64,000 nucleotides of DNA. Source: UBA4417 sp031550085. Lineage in GTDB: Bacteria; Bacteroidota; Bacteroidia; Bacteroidales; UBA4417. Under the pieces are notes generated by a model. That model saw only the letters and a program-made list of their open reading frames with translations, was not told the origin of the DNA and made no database searches. Of the stretch, positions 33,132 through 42,209 are shown piece by piece; positions within the stretch are counted from its first letter, which is position 1; every line of letters starts with the position of its first letter. Location of the stretch: NCBI GenBank assembly GCA_031550085.1, contig JAVBOY010000029.1:1-64000 (forward strand), given 5' to 3'. The position numbers and the translations under genes were made by a program.

Positions 33132-34598
33132 ATGCGACCTCGTTCTCTTCTTTGGCTGGCAATAGTTGGGGTTTTGCTTTTGCAGGCTTGCAAACAGCAA
33201 AAAACAAAGGAGATTGGAATGACCGAACCATCCGTACAGGTCATAAACGAGAGCGCCATTGTAATTTTATCGAACCACCTTTCGCAAGAAAAAATCCAGA
33301 AAGCGATCCCGCAGAATAACCTCCCGTTTTATCCTGCCGGAAAGCCGGCCGTTGAATTCGAGAAGCGCAACGGAGAGCGGATTTTGTTGGAGCCAAGCAA
33401 ACTCCAGCCACATTACGACCTGATTCTTTTTTCTCCCGCCAAAGATCCGATACCCTGTAAATTTTCCGAACTTCCGGCGGTTTATGCACGGTATTTTGAA
33501 CTTCCCGTTCCGGAAAATGCTAGGGTAAAAACACGTCCGAAAGCCAAATCCAAAAAAAATATTCAGCGGGCTGTTTCCGGTTCCGGAAAAGATACGGTAA
33601 AAGTGGCGGCTTCCCCGGCTAAAAAAAACCGGGTGATCGTATCGGTACTGGACACCAATTTAAATTCATTAAATCCGCGGGATATTCCTGCGGTTGAATG
33701 GGTTACCCATCGAGTGGATGCACGCCGGATTTTGTTTGCCACATTCGAAAACGACCTGATTACCCCCAAGAATCACGATCGCTACTTTACGAACGGAATC
33801 ACGCTTGAATTGCAAACGCCTCAGGTAAAAAGATTTTTTCCCGATTTCAGTTTATTTCCTTTCCGGGAAGATGCTTTTGTACAATACAGCTTCCGTTTGG
33901 TTCAAAACATGTATACGCCCAGCGATACGCGTACCGAACCGACGTTGAAAAACGACCGTCCGTATTCATCGTATCTGTATTTGGGTTTCCGTAAAAAAAC
34001 CAACAGCCTCGAACGCCGGTTGCGATTGACCAATGATTTTGGAGCCGGCGTGATCGGTCAATATTCCCCCGGCGCTTATTTTCAGGAGGTCGTTCACAAA
34101 TTGTTTCCGACCAACGATCCGCCCAAAGGATGGGAAACTCAAATTAAAACCGATTTTTTGGTGAATTACGGTTTTGCTCTTGAAAAAGGGATTGTTTCGG
34201 AGCGGCGATTTTTATTTACAGGCCTGGCACAAGTGCAGCTTGGGACGCTATACTCCGACATAGGAGCCGGATTCCGTTTTCAAACCGGGGAATTTGAACC
34301 GTATTTCGGGTTTCAGGCCAAATCGGTTTTGAGTAAGTGGCAAGCCTATTTTTTCCTGAACGGGCTTGTAAACTGGGTTGGGTACGATGCCACATTGCAG
34401 GGAGGCGTATTCAACAAAAAAAATATTTTTGTCCTGAAACCCGATGAAATCGAACGGATTGTATACAAATCCGAACTTGGACTTCATTTTTCTTATGCCG
34501 GCTATGGTTTTGAATTTTCAAATACACTGTTAAGCCCGGAATACAAAGGCGGCATGTGGCACAATTGGGGACGGATTACCGCCATTGTCCCGTTTTAG
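33132..34598 (+). CDS. LpxR-like lipid A deacylase domain fused to an N-terminal lipoprotein region
   Basis: This 488-aa protein has a lipobox at LLQAC (Cys20), a region of about 165 residues with no family I recognise, a Lys-rich linker, and then a DUF2219/LpxR barrel from about residue 195. The barrel contains FENDL (Asn207, Asp208), YFTNGITLEL, QNMYTPSD, NDRPYSSYLYLG, PGAYFQEVVHKLF (His322), GWETQ and the terminal WGRITAIVPF. The N-D to His spacing (about 114) matches that of Salmonella LpxR catalytic residues (N9/D10 and H122). LpxR removes the 3'-acyloxyacyl group of lipid A. The ATG at 33132 is preferred to the GTG at 33123. The lipidated N-terminal extension on a barrel enzyme is unusual. 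Confidence 0.82.
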   Translation: MRPRSLLWLAIVGVLLLQACKQQKTKEIGMTEPSVQVINESAIVILSNHLSQEKIQKAIPQNNLPFYPAGKPAVEFEKRNGERILLEPSKLQPHYDLILFSPAKDPIPCKFSELPAVYARYFELPVPENARVKTRPKAKSKKNIQRAVSGSGKDTVKVAASPAKKNRVIVSVLDTNLNSLNPRDIPAVEWVTHRVDARRILFATFENDLITPKNHDRYFTNGITLELQTPQVKRFFPDFSLFPFREDAFVQYSFRLVQNMYTPSDTRTEPTLKNDRPYSSYLYLGFRKKTNSLERRLRLTNDFGAGVIGQYSPGAYFQEVVHKLFPTNDPPKGWETQIKTDFLVNYGFALEKGIVSERRFLFTGLAQVQLGTLYSDIGAGFRFQTGEFEPYFGFQAKSVLSKWQAYFFLNGLVNWVGYDATLQGGVFNKKNIFVLKPDEIERIVYKSELGLHFSYAGYGFEFSNTLLSPEYKGGMWHNWGRITAIVPF

Positions 34599-35306
34599 CC
34601 TGGAAAGCTAGGAATAGGAAGGGATATAGGTGAATGGTACAAGGTAAAGGGTAAAAGGGAGAAATTGAGGAAGTCGGGGAAAAGGGGTGAAAGGTGAACA
34701 GTGAAGTGTGAACAGGTGAATGGTACAGGGTTCAGGGTGAAAAAGAGGAAATTGGGGAAAAGGGAAAGTGTATGTTCGGAGATTTTAATTTATTATGATA
34801 ATAAAATCTAATAATATGCTATTTTAATTGCATAGTGTGAAGCGTGAGCATTTGTTGAACTGTTGAATCGTTGAGTTGTTTATTTGTGAAGCGTGAACAG
34901 TGAAACGTGAACTGGTTCAAGGTACACGGTGAATGGAACAAGGTTTGTTATTCGTTTTTTTGTTCGTTTACTCGTCACCCGTTACCAAACCTCACTTTCA
35001 ATTTTATTCAGCTTCGCCTCATGAGATCGCTTCGCTAAGTTCAATTCTCCATTTTCAATTGAAAAGCCTTCTGCTTTTTCCTTTCTGCTATAAAAGGTTA
35101 CACAGAGAACCACAGAAGTTTCACAGGGATCCACGGAGATTTTTGTAACCTCGTCAACCGTAAATTTGTTAACTCGTTACACGTTACTCGTCACTAAAAA
35201 TCCATTCGTAATTCGTAACTTTTAATTCGTAATTCTTTCCGCCTTCTGCTTTCTCCCTTCTGCATTAAACCTCGTTTACTGGTCTACTTGTTAACTAAAA
35301 AAGCGC
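34599..35306. repeat. 700-nt non-coding stretch of degenerate oligonucleotide repeats
   Basis: No gene is visible. The left part is purine-rich with many variants of GGTGAATGGTACAAGG, GTGAACAGTG and AAAGGG. The right part carries pyrimidine-rich counterparts such as CGTTACACGTTACTCGTCAC, TTCGTAATTCGTAAC, and CTTCTGCTTTCTCCCTTCTG. Between them is a CACAGAGAACCACAGAAG-type block. Left and right parts are roughly complementary. It separates the plus-strand LpxR-like gene from the minus-strand GyrI gene. Confidence 0.8.
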
Positions 35307-35762
35307 TTAGGATACATAAATATCGACAACCGCTTCCTGTGGATTTTGCGCCTTTTCACCGTATACGTCAAAATCCGCCTGATACTGTCTTTCAACACCC
35401 GATTGCCAAATGTGGTACCAGGCATTTCCCACACATTCGGGTAAACTTCCGCTTGCCTGGTAATGCTTATAGGTTGTTTCGGGAATTTCTTTTCCGCTAA
35501 ACCCTTCCGGAATAAATTCGAGCGAACGGACTTTGCAACCCAGCAACGTAGTGTAAGCGCTCCGGTAATCTGATTCATAATCTGTGTATACGCAGTAAAT
35601 ATCGTTACTGACTTTATTGGGAATTTGGTTTGCGAGGTTTCCACCCAGAAAGCGTTCCCAAAGTTCTCCGATGTCTTTTTGCGATTGCCCGTCGGCATTG
35701 GTCGTTCTTACAGCGATTCCAATCAGTTGGAAAGCAGCTAAATGCGTTGTTTTGAATTCCAT
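35307..35762 (-). CDS. GyrI-like small-molecule-binding domain protein
   Basis: This 151-aa stand-alone effector-binding (GyrI-like/SOUL-type) domain has FQLIGIAVRTTN, a central YCVYTDYESDYRSAYTTLLG and the late strand DFDVYGE. This matches the AraC effector-binding domain family. Such proteins bind hydrophobic or cationic small molecules, and some are ligand sinks or cyclopropanoid cyclohydrolases. It lies 18 nt downstream of an AraC regulator whose C-terminal half has the same kind of domain, so the two are probably co-transcribed and may share a ligand. Confidence 0.82.
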   Translation of the reverse strand: MEFKTTHLAAFQLIGIAVRTTNADGQSQKDIGELWERFLGGNLANQIPNKVSNDIYCVYTDYESDYRSAYTTLLGCKVRSLEFIPEGFSGKEIPETTYKHYQASGSLPECVGNAWYHIWQSGVERQYQADFDVYGEKAQNPQEAVVDIYVS

Positions 35763-35780
35763 TGGTTTTCCGGTTTTAAT

Positions 35781-36659
35781 TTATTGAATGGGAATGTAAA
35801 TTTCGGTTTTTAATTTTTCAGGTTCTGTGGAGTCCGGATTGTTTCCATATTTTTCGAACATCGGCACATTGCGCAATTCACAACCGCTTTCAGGCAACCA
35901 TTGTGAAAAAATGGTATCGTAAACGAGCCCTAAATTGCTGTAAGGACCTTGATAGAGAAAAACCGCATATTGGCCGCCCGCTATTTCTTTCACGCCGATT
36001 TCCCCTTTGGGTTGAGCGGGTTTGTGAATAACCAGGCAAACATCGGAACGCAATTTCTCTGATTCGGTTATGTTAGGGTCGTCGTGGTAAATGCCAATGT
36101 GTTCGATGCCGGCTGAAAACAGCCTTTGTTCTTTTACAAAATTCCAAAGCCGTCCCCAGGTTCCCGCAAAATCAAGATCGGCATATTTTCCGGTCAAGCG
36201 GATGTAAATGGCATTTTTGGTTTCCAGCTCCCGGATTTTAGGAGCTTTTAAATTCAATGGGATGTTTACGGTGGTAGATTTCATAATAATGGTGTGATTT
36301 TTATCCGCCCGGTATGCGGCGGGCGATAAGTTGTAAAATTGTTTAAAGGCTTTGGACAAGGAGGAGGGCACTTCATAGCCGACATGGTAAGCAATGGCTT
36401 CTATGGGAGTTTCGCTGTAGCGAAGCAAACGGGCGGCGGTTTCCACACGGATCCGCGTAATGTAAGCGGCCAGGGTTTCTTGTTGAAAGGCTTTGAAAAT
36501 CCGGTGAAAATGGAAAGGCGAGAAATGCGAGATTTCCGAAAGCTTTTCCAGATTCATGGATTCGTCCAAATGGTTATTGATGTATTCCATCACCCGGTTG
36601 ATACGCTTTACATACTCATCCCGGGTCGAGGTTTTTACAATTGCTGTTTTTTCTTTCAT
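35781..36659 (-). CDS. AraC-family regulator with C-terminal GyrI-like effector domain
   Basis: This 292-aa regulator has an N-terminal AraC/XylS double helix-turn-helix (about residues 12-110; MEYINNHLDESMNLEKLSE, HFSPFHFHRIFKAF, GYEVPSSLSKAFKQFY) followed by a GyrI-like domain (from about 130). This is the Rob/BltR-like layout, used to sense small molecules and activate detoxification genes. A TACCTTTG box lies only 4 nt from the start codon (36664-36671 on the opposite strand), so the transcript may be leaderless or the true start may be internal. It is followed by a second GyrI-like gene. Confidence 0.88.
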   Translation of the reverse strand: MKEKTAIVKTSTRDEYVKRINRVMEYINNHLDESMNLEKLSEISHFSPFHFHRIFKAFQQETLAAYITRIRVETAARLLRYSETPIEAIAYHVGYEVPSSLSKAFKQFYNLSPAAYRADKNHTIIMKSTTVNIPLNLKAPKIRELETKNAIYIRLTGKYADLDFAGTWGRLWNFVKEQRLFSAGIEHIGIYHDDPNITESEKLRSDVCLVIHKPAQPKGEIGVKEIAGGQYAVFLYQGPYSNLGLVYDTIFSQWLPESGCELRNVPMFEKYGNNPDSTEPEKLKTEIYIPIQ

Positions 36660-36727
36660 GAAGCAAAGGTAAACCGGCTCATAAAATTTTGGTTTTCCTG
36701 GCTTGCTATTTTGTAAACAACAAGATT

Positions 36728-37600
36728 TTAAAATATAGACAATTGATTATCAACCGGTTTTTTGTAAAACTGCATGCGGGTTTCCAATCCCAATTTGTGA
36801 CAAGTTTCATAAAACCGGTCATACAACAGTTGACTCTTTGGGGAGTTGCATTCGTATTGGTTTGCAAACTGTTGCTGGTATTGTTCTTTTAAGCCGGGAA
36901 AAATACGGTCCAAAGCCGAATAAAAGTATTCCCGGGAACCTTTGCGCAAGGTTACACCAAACATCGGAACCACGTACGAAGCGCCACAGTCTTTGGCCTG
37001 TCTTAAAAGCGTTTCCGTGTTTTCGTACGTATCATTGATAAAAGGCAATACGGGCATGAGTAGGAGGCCCGTATAAATTCCTTTTTCTGCCAAAAAACGC
37101 AGGGCTTCAAAACGTTGAGAGGAAGAAGGTGCGTGTGGTTCAATCCGCTGTGAAAGTGCATCGCTTGCTGCCGTGATGGAAAAACTTACGGCCGCATAGG
37201 TTTTTGAAAGCTCCTGCAACACATCGGCATCGCGGGTTACCAAATTGCTTTTGGTGATGATGTGCACGGGAAACTTTTCAGATTCAATAATTTGCAAGGC
37301 TTTCCGGCAGATTTGCAATCCGGCTTCAACGGGCATGTAAGGATCATTCATCGAACCCGTACCGATGGTCGCTTTGTTTTTGCGTTTGGGGAGCAGTTCT
37401 TTCTTTAAAAGTTCCAGCGCATTTTTCTTAACCGAAATGGTTGAGATATCGCCAATGCCGTAACATTCGCTTCGCGTATCGCAATAAATACAACCGTGCT
37501 GGCATCCGCGGTAAAGGTTCATGTTGTAAGCAATGCCAAAAAAAGGATCGTCGCCCCGGAGTTTCGACAGAATGCTTTTTGCTTCAACATAGCGGATCAT
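36728..37600 (-). CDS. SPL-family radical SAM protein (Rv2578c-like)
   Basis: This 290-aa radical SAM enzyme has the cluster motif C33-x3-C37-x2-C40 in YRGCQHGCIYCDTR, the family signature TGSMNDPYMPVE, and the VHIITKSNLVTRDADVL segment. This matches the spore-photoproduct-lyase-like group annotated as Rv2578c family. The reaction is unknown for these members; the similarity does not establish DNA photoproduct repair. It is followed by the AraC gene on the same strand after 68 nt. Confidence 0.88.
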   Translation of the reverse strand: MIRYVEAKSILSKLRGDDPFFGIAYNMNLYRGCQHGCIYCDTRSECYGIGDISTISVKKNALELLKKELLPKRKNKATIGTGSMNDPYMPVEAGLQICRKALQIIESEKFPVHIITKSNLVTRDADVLQELSKTYAAVSFSITAASDALSQRIEPHAPSSSQRFEALRFLAEKGIYTGLLLMPVLPFINDTYENTETLLRQAKDCGASYVVPMFGVTLRKGSREYFYSALDRIFPGLKEQYQQQFANQYECNSPKSQLLYDRFYETCHKLGLETRMQFYKKPVDNQLSIF

Positions 37601-37710
37601 GGGCAGGAAATTTTAGCGAAATAAACTACAAAGAAACGTTTTTTACACATACGTATTTCCTGCGGCCTTTGTGTTTCCCTGTTTGGCGCTCTAAAAATCC
37701 GGTGCTGAAT

Positions 37711-37740
37711 TTTGTCCGGTCTTTGTTTTTAGTAGCTTTG
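37711..37740 (+). promoter_or_regulatory. Promoter of the alpha/beta hydrolase gene
   Basis: TTTG at 37711-37714 and TAGCTTTG at 37733-37740 are separated by 18 nt, close to the Bacteroidota -33/-7 consensus. The start codon is 29 nt downstream. Confidence 0.65.
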
Positions 37741-37769
37741 TACGGTTTCACAATCGATGTTGGTGTTTT

Positions 37770-38537
37770 ATGGAGCTTTCTTATTCCCAATTTGGCACAG
37801 GCCCGGCCATGATCATTCTTCACGGGCTTTTTGGGCAGCGTGACAACTGGTTAACGATTGCCCGGATTTTTTCGTCCGACTATTCCGTATACCTTCCCGA
37901 TGCCCGAAATCATGGACAATCTCCGCATTCCGATGAATTTTCGATTCCGTTCATGTGTGCGGACTTGTACGAATTTATGAACCTCCACCGGATTGAAAAA
38001 ACCATTTTGATCGGCCATTCCATGGGAGGCAAGGTGGTCCTGGATTTTGTGGTGAAATATCCGGAGCGGGTTGAAAAATTAATTATTATAGACATTGCTC
38101 CGAGGGCCTATGAAGACCGTGCGGAGCACCGGCAAGTGCTGGAGGTCATGCAGCAACTGGATTTGAGTTTTTTCCAAACGAGAAAGCAGTTGGAAGAAGC
38201 GTTGAGGAACCAGCTTCCGGAAAAGCTGGTACAATTGGCGTTAAAAAACAGTTATTACAAGTTGCCGAATGTGCTGGATTGGAAGCTGAATGTGGATGGC
38301 ATTAGCAAAAATATGCCGCTTTTACTGGAAGAAGTTCTTATTGAGAAAAGTATTCCGGTGCCGGCTTTATGGATCCGGGGTGGTTTGTCGGATTTTGTTT
38401 CGGAGGCAGACGAAGTTTTTCTGCGGCAAAAATTTACCCGCTTGGAAATCAGAACCATTCAAGGAGCCTCGCATTGGGTTCATGCCGACAAACCCAACGA
38501 ACTGGTGGCTGAAATCAAAAATTTTTTAAATCGATAG
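37770..38537 (+). CDS. Alpha/beta hydrolase (YbfF-like esterase)
   Basis: This 255-aa hydrolase has the oxyanion loop LHGLFGQRDNW, the nucleophile elbow GHSMGGK (Ser84) and the C-terminal His in GASHWVHADKP. The pattern DARNHGQSPHSDEF places it with YbfF-type short-chain acyl esterases. The natural substrate is unknown. The stop is 5 nt from the convergent hemD stop, leaving no room for a conventional terminator between them. Confidence 0.88.
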   Translation: MELSYSQFGTGPAMIILHGLFGQRDNWLTIARIFSSDYSVYLPDARNHGQSPHSDEFSIPFMCADLYEFMNLHRIEKTILIGHSMGGKVVLDFVVKYPERVEKLIIIDIAPRAYEDRAEHRQVLEVMQQLDLSFFQTRKQLEEALRNQLPEKLVQLALKNSYYKLPNVLDWKLNVDGISKNMPLLLEEVLIEKSIPVPALWIRGGLSDFVSEADEVFLRQKFTRLEIRTIQGASHWVHADKPNELVAEIKNFLNR

Positions 38538-38542
38538 GATTC

Positions 38543-39295
38543 TTATCGCTTGTTGCTTTTTGCCAGAAACTGGTCGAGAGCCATGGTCATGGATGGCGCT
38601 GTTTTGGTGGGCGCGGTAATGGCGACGGTTAATCCGGCTTCTATAGCGGCTTCGGCTGTTGTCGATCCGAACGTAGCAATCAGTTTTTCACCTTGTTTGA
38701 AATCGGGATAGCTTTGGAATAAGGCACGGATGCCATTGGGGCTGAACATCACAATCATGTCGTATTTGTTGACGTCTATATGCGCTTTCAGATCGTCTAA
38801 AACCGTGCGGTATAAAATGGCTTCTTTGTTGACGATTTTTGCAGCATCAAGGGCAACGGACAGTTCCTTATTTCCGGCATCGGAACACGGAATTAAAAAC
38901 TTTTCCGCTTTGTGTTTTTTGATTAATTCCAAAAGCTGTTGTGTATCTTGCTCTGCATGGAAAATTTTGCGTTTCCGGAATTGAACGTATTTCTGCAGGT
39001 AAAAGGCGATGGCATCTGAAATGCAAAAATATTTCATCGTTTCGGGAATCTCAACACGTACCTCTTTCGCCATTTGAAAAAAGTGGTCAACGGCATGTTT
39101 GCTATTAAAAATAATAGCCGTGTACTCATTGATGTAAATTTTTGCATCACGAAATTCACGGGCGGTAAGACCTTCAATTCTAAAAAACTTGTGAAAGTCA
39201 ATGTTTACGGAATACTTTTTAATCAAATCCCCGTAAGGCGATTTTTCAAGTTCTGTTGGTACCGGTTGAGATACAAGTATATTTCTTATTTTCAA
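38543..39295 (-). CDS. hemD: Uroporphyrinogen-III synthase
   Basis: This 250-aa two-domain protein of the HemD family converts hydroxymethylbilane to uroporphyrinogen III in tetrapyrrole synthesis. Conserved features are ILVSQPVPT at the N-terminus, IIFNSKHAVDHF, and FSPNGIRALF followed by FGSTTAEAAIEAGL near the C-terminus. In Bacteroidota the gene often follows a DUF4271 gene, as it does here. A TACCTTTG box on this strand (39394-39401) lies inside the 3' end of the DUF4271 gene and may be its own promoter. Confidence 0.88.
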   Translation of the reverse strand: MKIRNILVSQPVPTELEKSPYGDLIKKYSVNIDFHKFFRIEGLTAREFRDAKIYINEYTAIIFNSKHAVDHFFQMAKEVRVEIPETMKYFCISDAIAFYLQKYVQFRKRKIFHAEQDTQQLLELIKKHKAEKFLIPCSDAGNKELSVALDAAKIVNKEAILYRTVLDDLKAHIDVNKYDMIVMFSPNGIRALFQSYPDFKQGEKLIATFGSTTAEAAIEAGLTVAITAPTKTAPSMTMALDQFLAKSNKR

Positions 39296-39335
39296 GGTAC
39301 TTAAGTTTTTCGAGACAACCTAGGCCGCAGAACCG

Positions 39336-40328
39336 TTACATGACAACCGTAATTGTTTTCAGTAACAATGCAAGCGGCAGAATTTCAAGGGTGCAAAGGT
39401 ACAAAAATAAATACAAAGGATTGTATCGTTTTTCCGAAAAACCCAAGGCAACATTCTTGAAAAATTTGTAAACAACCAAAATGACGGTAATTGAGATGCA
39501 AAATTCCAAAAAGAAAACCGAGTTTTGGAAGAAGTAAATGGTTAAAAGCGGGAAAGCGATAATGCCGATAATATGGTTAAATACCAAGGTGTTAAGCCGG
39601 TATGCATGGGTTTCTTTTTCGGTTTTAAAGATCTTGCCGATCAGAAGCTCCAGGCCGGTTTTAAGGATCCGGTAAGAAAACATGATTCCGGCGATCGCCA
39701 AAAACGACAAAAAACCATTTTCGGGGAAAAACGTGAAATGAAAGAAGACTTGAATCGATTTGTAAATCAAATAGGAAATGGCGCCCAAATAAATAAATGA
39801 CAGGGCAAAGCGGATGGGTTCGGCAAATAGGTTTCCGTCCCGTTCCAGGATGGTTGTTTGGCGCGGTAAAAAAGCCGAACGAAAAATCTGCTGCAAACGT
39901 TTTGAAAAATTCCACTGTACCCAGGTAAAAATTCCGAACGCCAAAAACAATAAAATGACGAACCAGCCTTCGGGTTGGGACTGGAAAAGTTTTGCATCCA
40001 GTGTTTTTGCTTTCAAACCATGTCCTGTAAACATGGATTTTACGAATACCGGCTCCTCTTTCGATTCTTTGAATGAGGCTGAATCTGCATGACTGATTGC
40101 AAAAGGGGGGGGAAACGTAAGAAAAACAGGATTTGCCGAATCATGGATTGTTTTTTGACTGTAAGGAAGTCCGTGGGTATATAGAAAGATGGTATCGGAG
40201 TCCTGCAACTTTTGGGGTTTAGCGACAGAGCCGACAAAAGGAACCTGCGAACCGGAATGGAATTCCTGGTTCACGATTGTTTTCTTGGACAAAGTATCGG
40301 CTTGCAACGCTAACATGGGTATCCTCAC
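39336..40328 (-). CDS. DUF4271 multi-pass membrane protein
   Basis: This 330-aa protein has a variable N-terminal region (about 1-130) and about seven hydrophobic segments afterwards (VILLFLAFGIFTWVQW, FALSFIYLGAISYLIY and others). The association of DUF4271 with hemD in Bacteroidota supports the call; no function is established. Codons for FPPPFA contain eight consecutive C's (plus-strand G8 at 40105-40112), a potential slippage site in the N-terminal third. A TACTTTTG box on this strand (40345-40352) lies 16 nt from the start codon. Confidence 0.82.
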   Translation of the reverse strand: MRIPMLALQADTLSKKTIVNQEFHSGSQVPFVGSVAKPQKLQDSDTIFLYTHGLPYSQKTIHDSANPVFLTFPPPFAISHADSASFKESKEEPVFVKSMFTGHGLKAKTLDAKLFQSQPEGWFVILLFLAFGIFTWVQWNFSKRLQQIFRSAFLPRQTTILERDGNLFAEPIRFALSFIYLGAISYLIYKSIQVFFHFTFFPENGFLSFLAIAGIMFSYRILKTGLELLIGKIFKTEKETHAYRLNTLVFNHIIGIIAFPLLTIYFFQNSVFFLEFCISITVILVVYKFFKNVALGFSEKRYNPLYLFLYLCTLEILPLALLLKTITVVM

Positions 40329-40372
40329 TCGAAAAAGAGTGGTGCAAAAGTAAGGGAACTTTTAGGTTGATT

Positions 40373-42154
40373 TTAATCGGAACCGATTTTTTTATTGAAC
40401 AGCCTTACAATACGGTCTTTGTATCGTTCATTGATAATGACGCGGCGCAATTTCAAAGAGGCTGTCAACTCTCCGGTTTCAACGTTCCATTCCGTATCTA
40501 AAAGTTCGTAAGAGCGGATTTGTTCGGCGGAGCCCAACAACTTGTTGTATTTGTCAACTTCTTTTTGAATCCGCTTCTGGATTATTTTATTGAAAACCAG
40601 GTCCTTGTTATCCGAAAATGAAATGCGCCTTTGAGCGCACCATTCCTTGAGGTAAGTAAAATCGGGAATGATCAAAGCTCCGACATAACGCTCGTTTTCT
40701 CCCAATACAATGAGATTATCGATAAAAGGAGACTCTTTAAATTTGGTTTCAACAACTTCCGGATTGATGTATTTCCCGAACGACGATTTGAATAATAACT
40801 TTTTTCGTCCTGTGATTTTAAGCTGTCCTTCAGGCTCTACCTTCCCTAAATCGCCGGTGTGGAACCAACCTTCCGAGTCAATTACTTCTGCGGTAAGTTC
40901 CGGATCTTTAAAATAACCTTGCATCACGCAGGGGCCTTTGCATAAAATTTCACCGTCATCATCAATCCTCACTTCGGCAAATCGGATGGGTTGGCCTACA
41001 GTTCCAAACTTGAATCCGTTTTTGTCGAAACTGTTCACGGCAATAACCGGGGAAGTTTCCGTTAATCCGTATCCTTCCAAAACCGGTACCCCTGCTGCCC
41101 AATAGATTTTTGCCAAGCGGGGCGGGATGGCTGCACCTCCCGAAACGACAATTTTCACATTTCCTCCCAAGGCGGCTTTCCATTTGTCGAACACAAGTTT
41201 GCGTGCCAATTGCAATTGCAGGTTATACCCCAAACGCTTTTTATTCGAGATTTCATAATGAAAACCGAGATTTACAGCCCAAAAGAAAATGCCTTTCTGG
41301 TACCAGGGCAATTTCTGTCCCGTAGCAATAATTTTGTCGTATATTTTTTCCAAAAGACGGGGAACCATGGTCATGATTTCAGGCCGGACTTCTTTTGCCG
41401 TTTCGGCAGCCAAAACCGGGCTTTCCGCATAGTAGATCGAATAACCCAAATAATGATATAAATAAACGATCATGCGTTCGTACACATGGCTTAAAGGCAA
41501 GAAACTCAGAGCTCTAGCAATTTCTTCGTGAGACGGAATATGCTGAACCGCAAAAACGTTGCAAAGAATGTTTTTATGGGAAAGCATGACTCCTTTTGAC
41601 ATTCCGGTTGTTCCCGAAGTGTAAATAATGGTCGCAATATCCTCTTCGCGGATTGTCCGTTTGATTTCATCCACTTTTTCGGGTTGGGGATTTGCTTTCC
41701 CCAGTTCCAATAGTTCGCGAAAGGGTTTGCAACCTTCAATTTCTTTGAACGTGAAGACCTGTTCAATGGAAGTTTCCGGTAAAATGGGTTCGATTTTCCG
41801 ATAGGAGTCTTTGCCTGAAACGACCAGAATCTTTGATTCGGAATGTTTTAGAATATAGTGGTATTCTTCCGCTGCAATGTTGGGATAAAGCGGCACGTGT
41901 ATAGCGCCGATCTGCATAATGCCCATATCCATGAAATTCCATTCCGAACGGCTGGCAGAAATGGTTGCTACTTTATCGCCGGGTTTTATCCCCAAAGAGA
42001 GCAATGCATAACTGACGTTGTTGGCCGCTTCTATGTACTGATCAATGGAATAGTAAGTCCATTGACCGTTTTCTTTGTGCGCCAGCATATCCTTCTTTGG
42101 CTTATATGCCTTTTTGGAATGAGCCAGCAAATCGAATAAGCGGGTTACTTCCAT
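40373..42154 (-). CDS. Long-chain acyl-CoA synthetase (AMP-forming)
   Basis: This 593-aa member of the ANL superfamily has the P-loop YTSGTTGMSKGVMLSH, the A5 motif GYGLTETSPVIA, the A7 motif GWFHTGDLG and ITGRKKLLFKSSFGKYINPE. The long-chain subgroup is indicated by length and by FLPLSHVYERMI. It activates fatty acids as CoA thioesters. The last residues before the stop lack the usual A10 Lys context, as in many FAA1-type enzymes. It is the most upstream of several minus-strand genes ending at hemD. Confidence 0.9.
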   Translation of the reverse strand: MEVTRLFDLLAHSKKAYKPKKDMLAHKENGQWTYYSIDQYIEAANNVSYALLSLGIKPGDKVATISASRSEWNFMDMGIMQIGAIHVPLYPNIAAEEYHYILKHSESKILVVSGKDSYRKIEPILPETSIEQVFTFKEIEGCKPFRELLELGKANPQPEKVDEIKRTIREEDIATIIYTSGTTGMSKGVMLSHKNILCNVFAVQHIPSHEEIARALSFLPLSHVYERMIVYLYHYLGYSIYYAESPVLAAETAKEVRPEIMTMVPRLLEKIYDKIIATGQKLPWYQKGIFFWAVNLGFHYEISNKKRLGYNLQLQLARKLVFDKWKAALGGNVKIVVSGGAAIPPRLAKIYWAAGVPVLEGYGLTETSPVIAVNSFDKNGFKFGTVGQPIRFAEVRIDDDGEILCKGPCVMQGYFKDPELTAEVIDSEGWFHTGDLGKVEPEGQLKITGRKKLLFKSSFGKYINPEVVETKFKESPFIDNLIVLGENERYVGALIIPDFTYLKEWCAQRRISFSDNKDLVFNKIIQKRIQKEVDKYNKLLGSAEQIRSYELLDTEWNVETGELTASLKLRRVIINERYKDRIVRLFNKKIGSD

Positions 42155-42209
42155 CCTGTTAACTTTTGAACGATAATAAAACTTACGAATAAGTTAAATG
42201 TTTGAAAGG

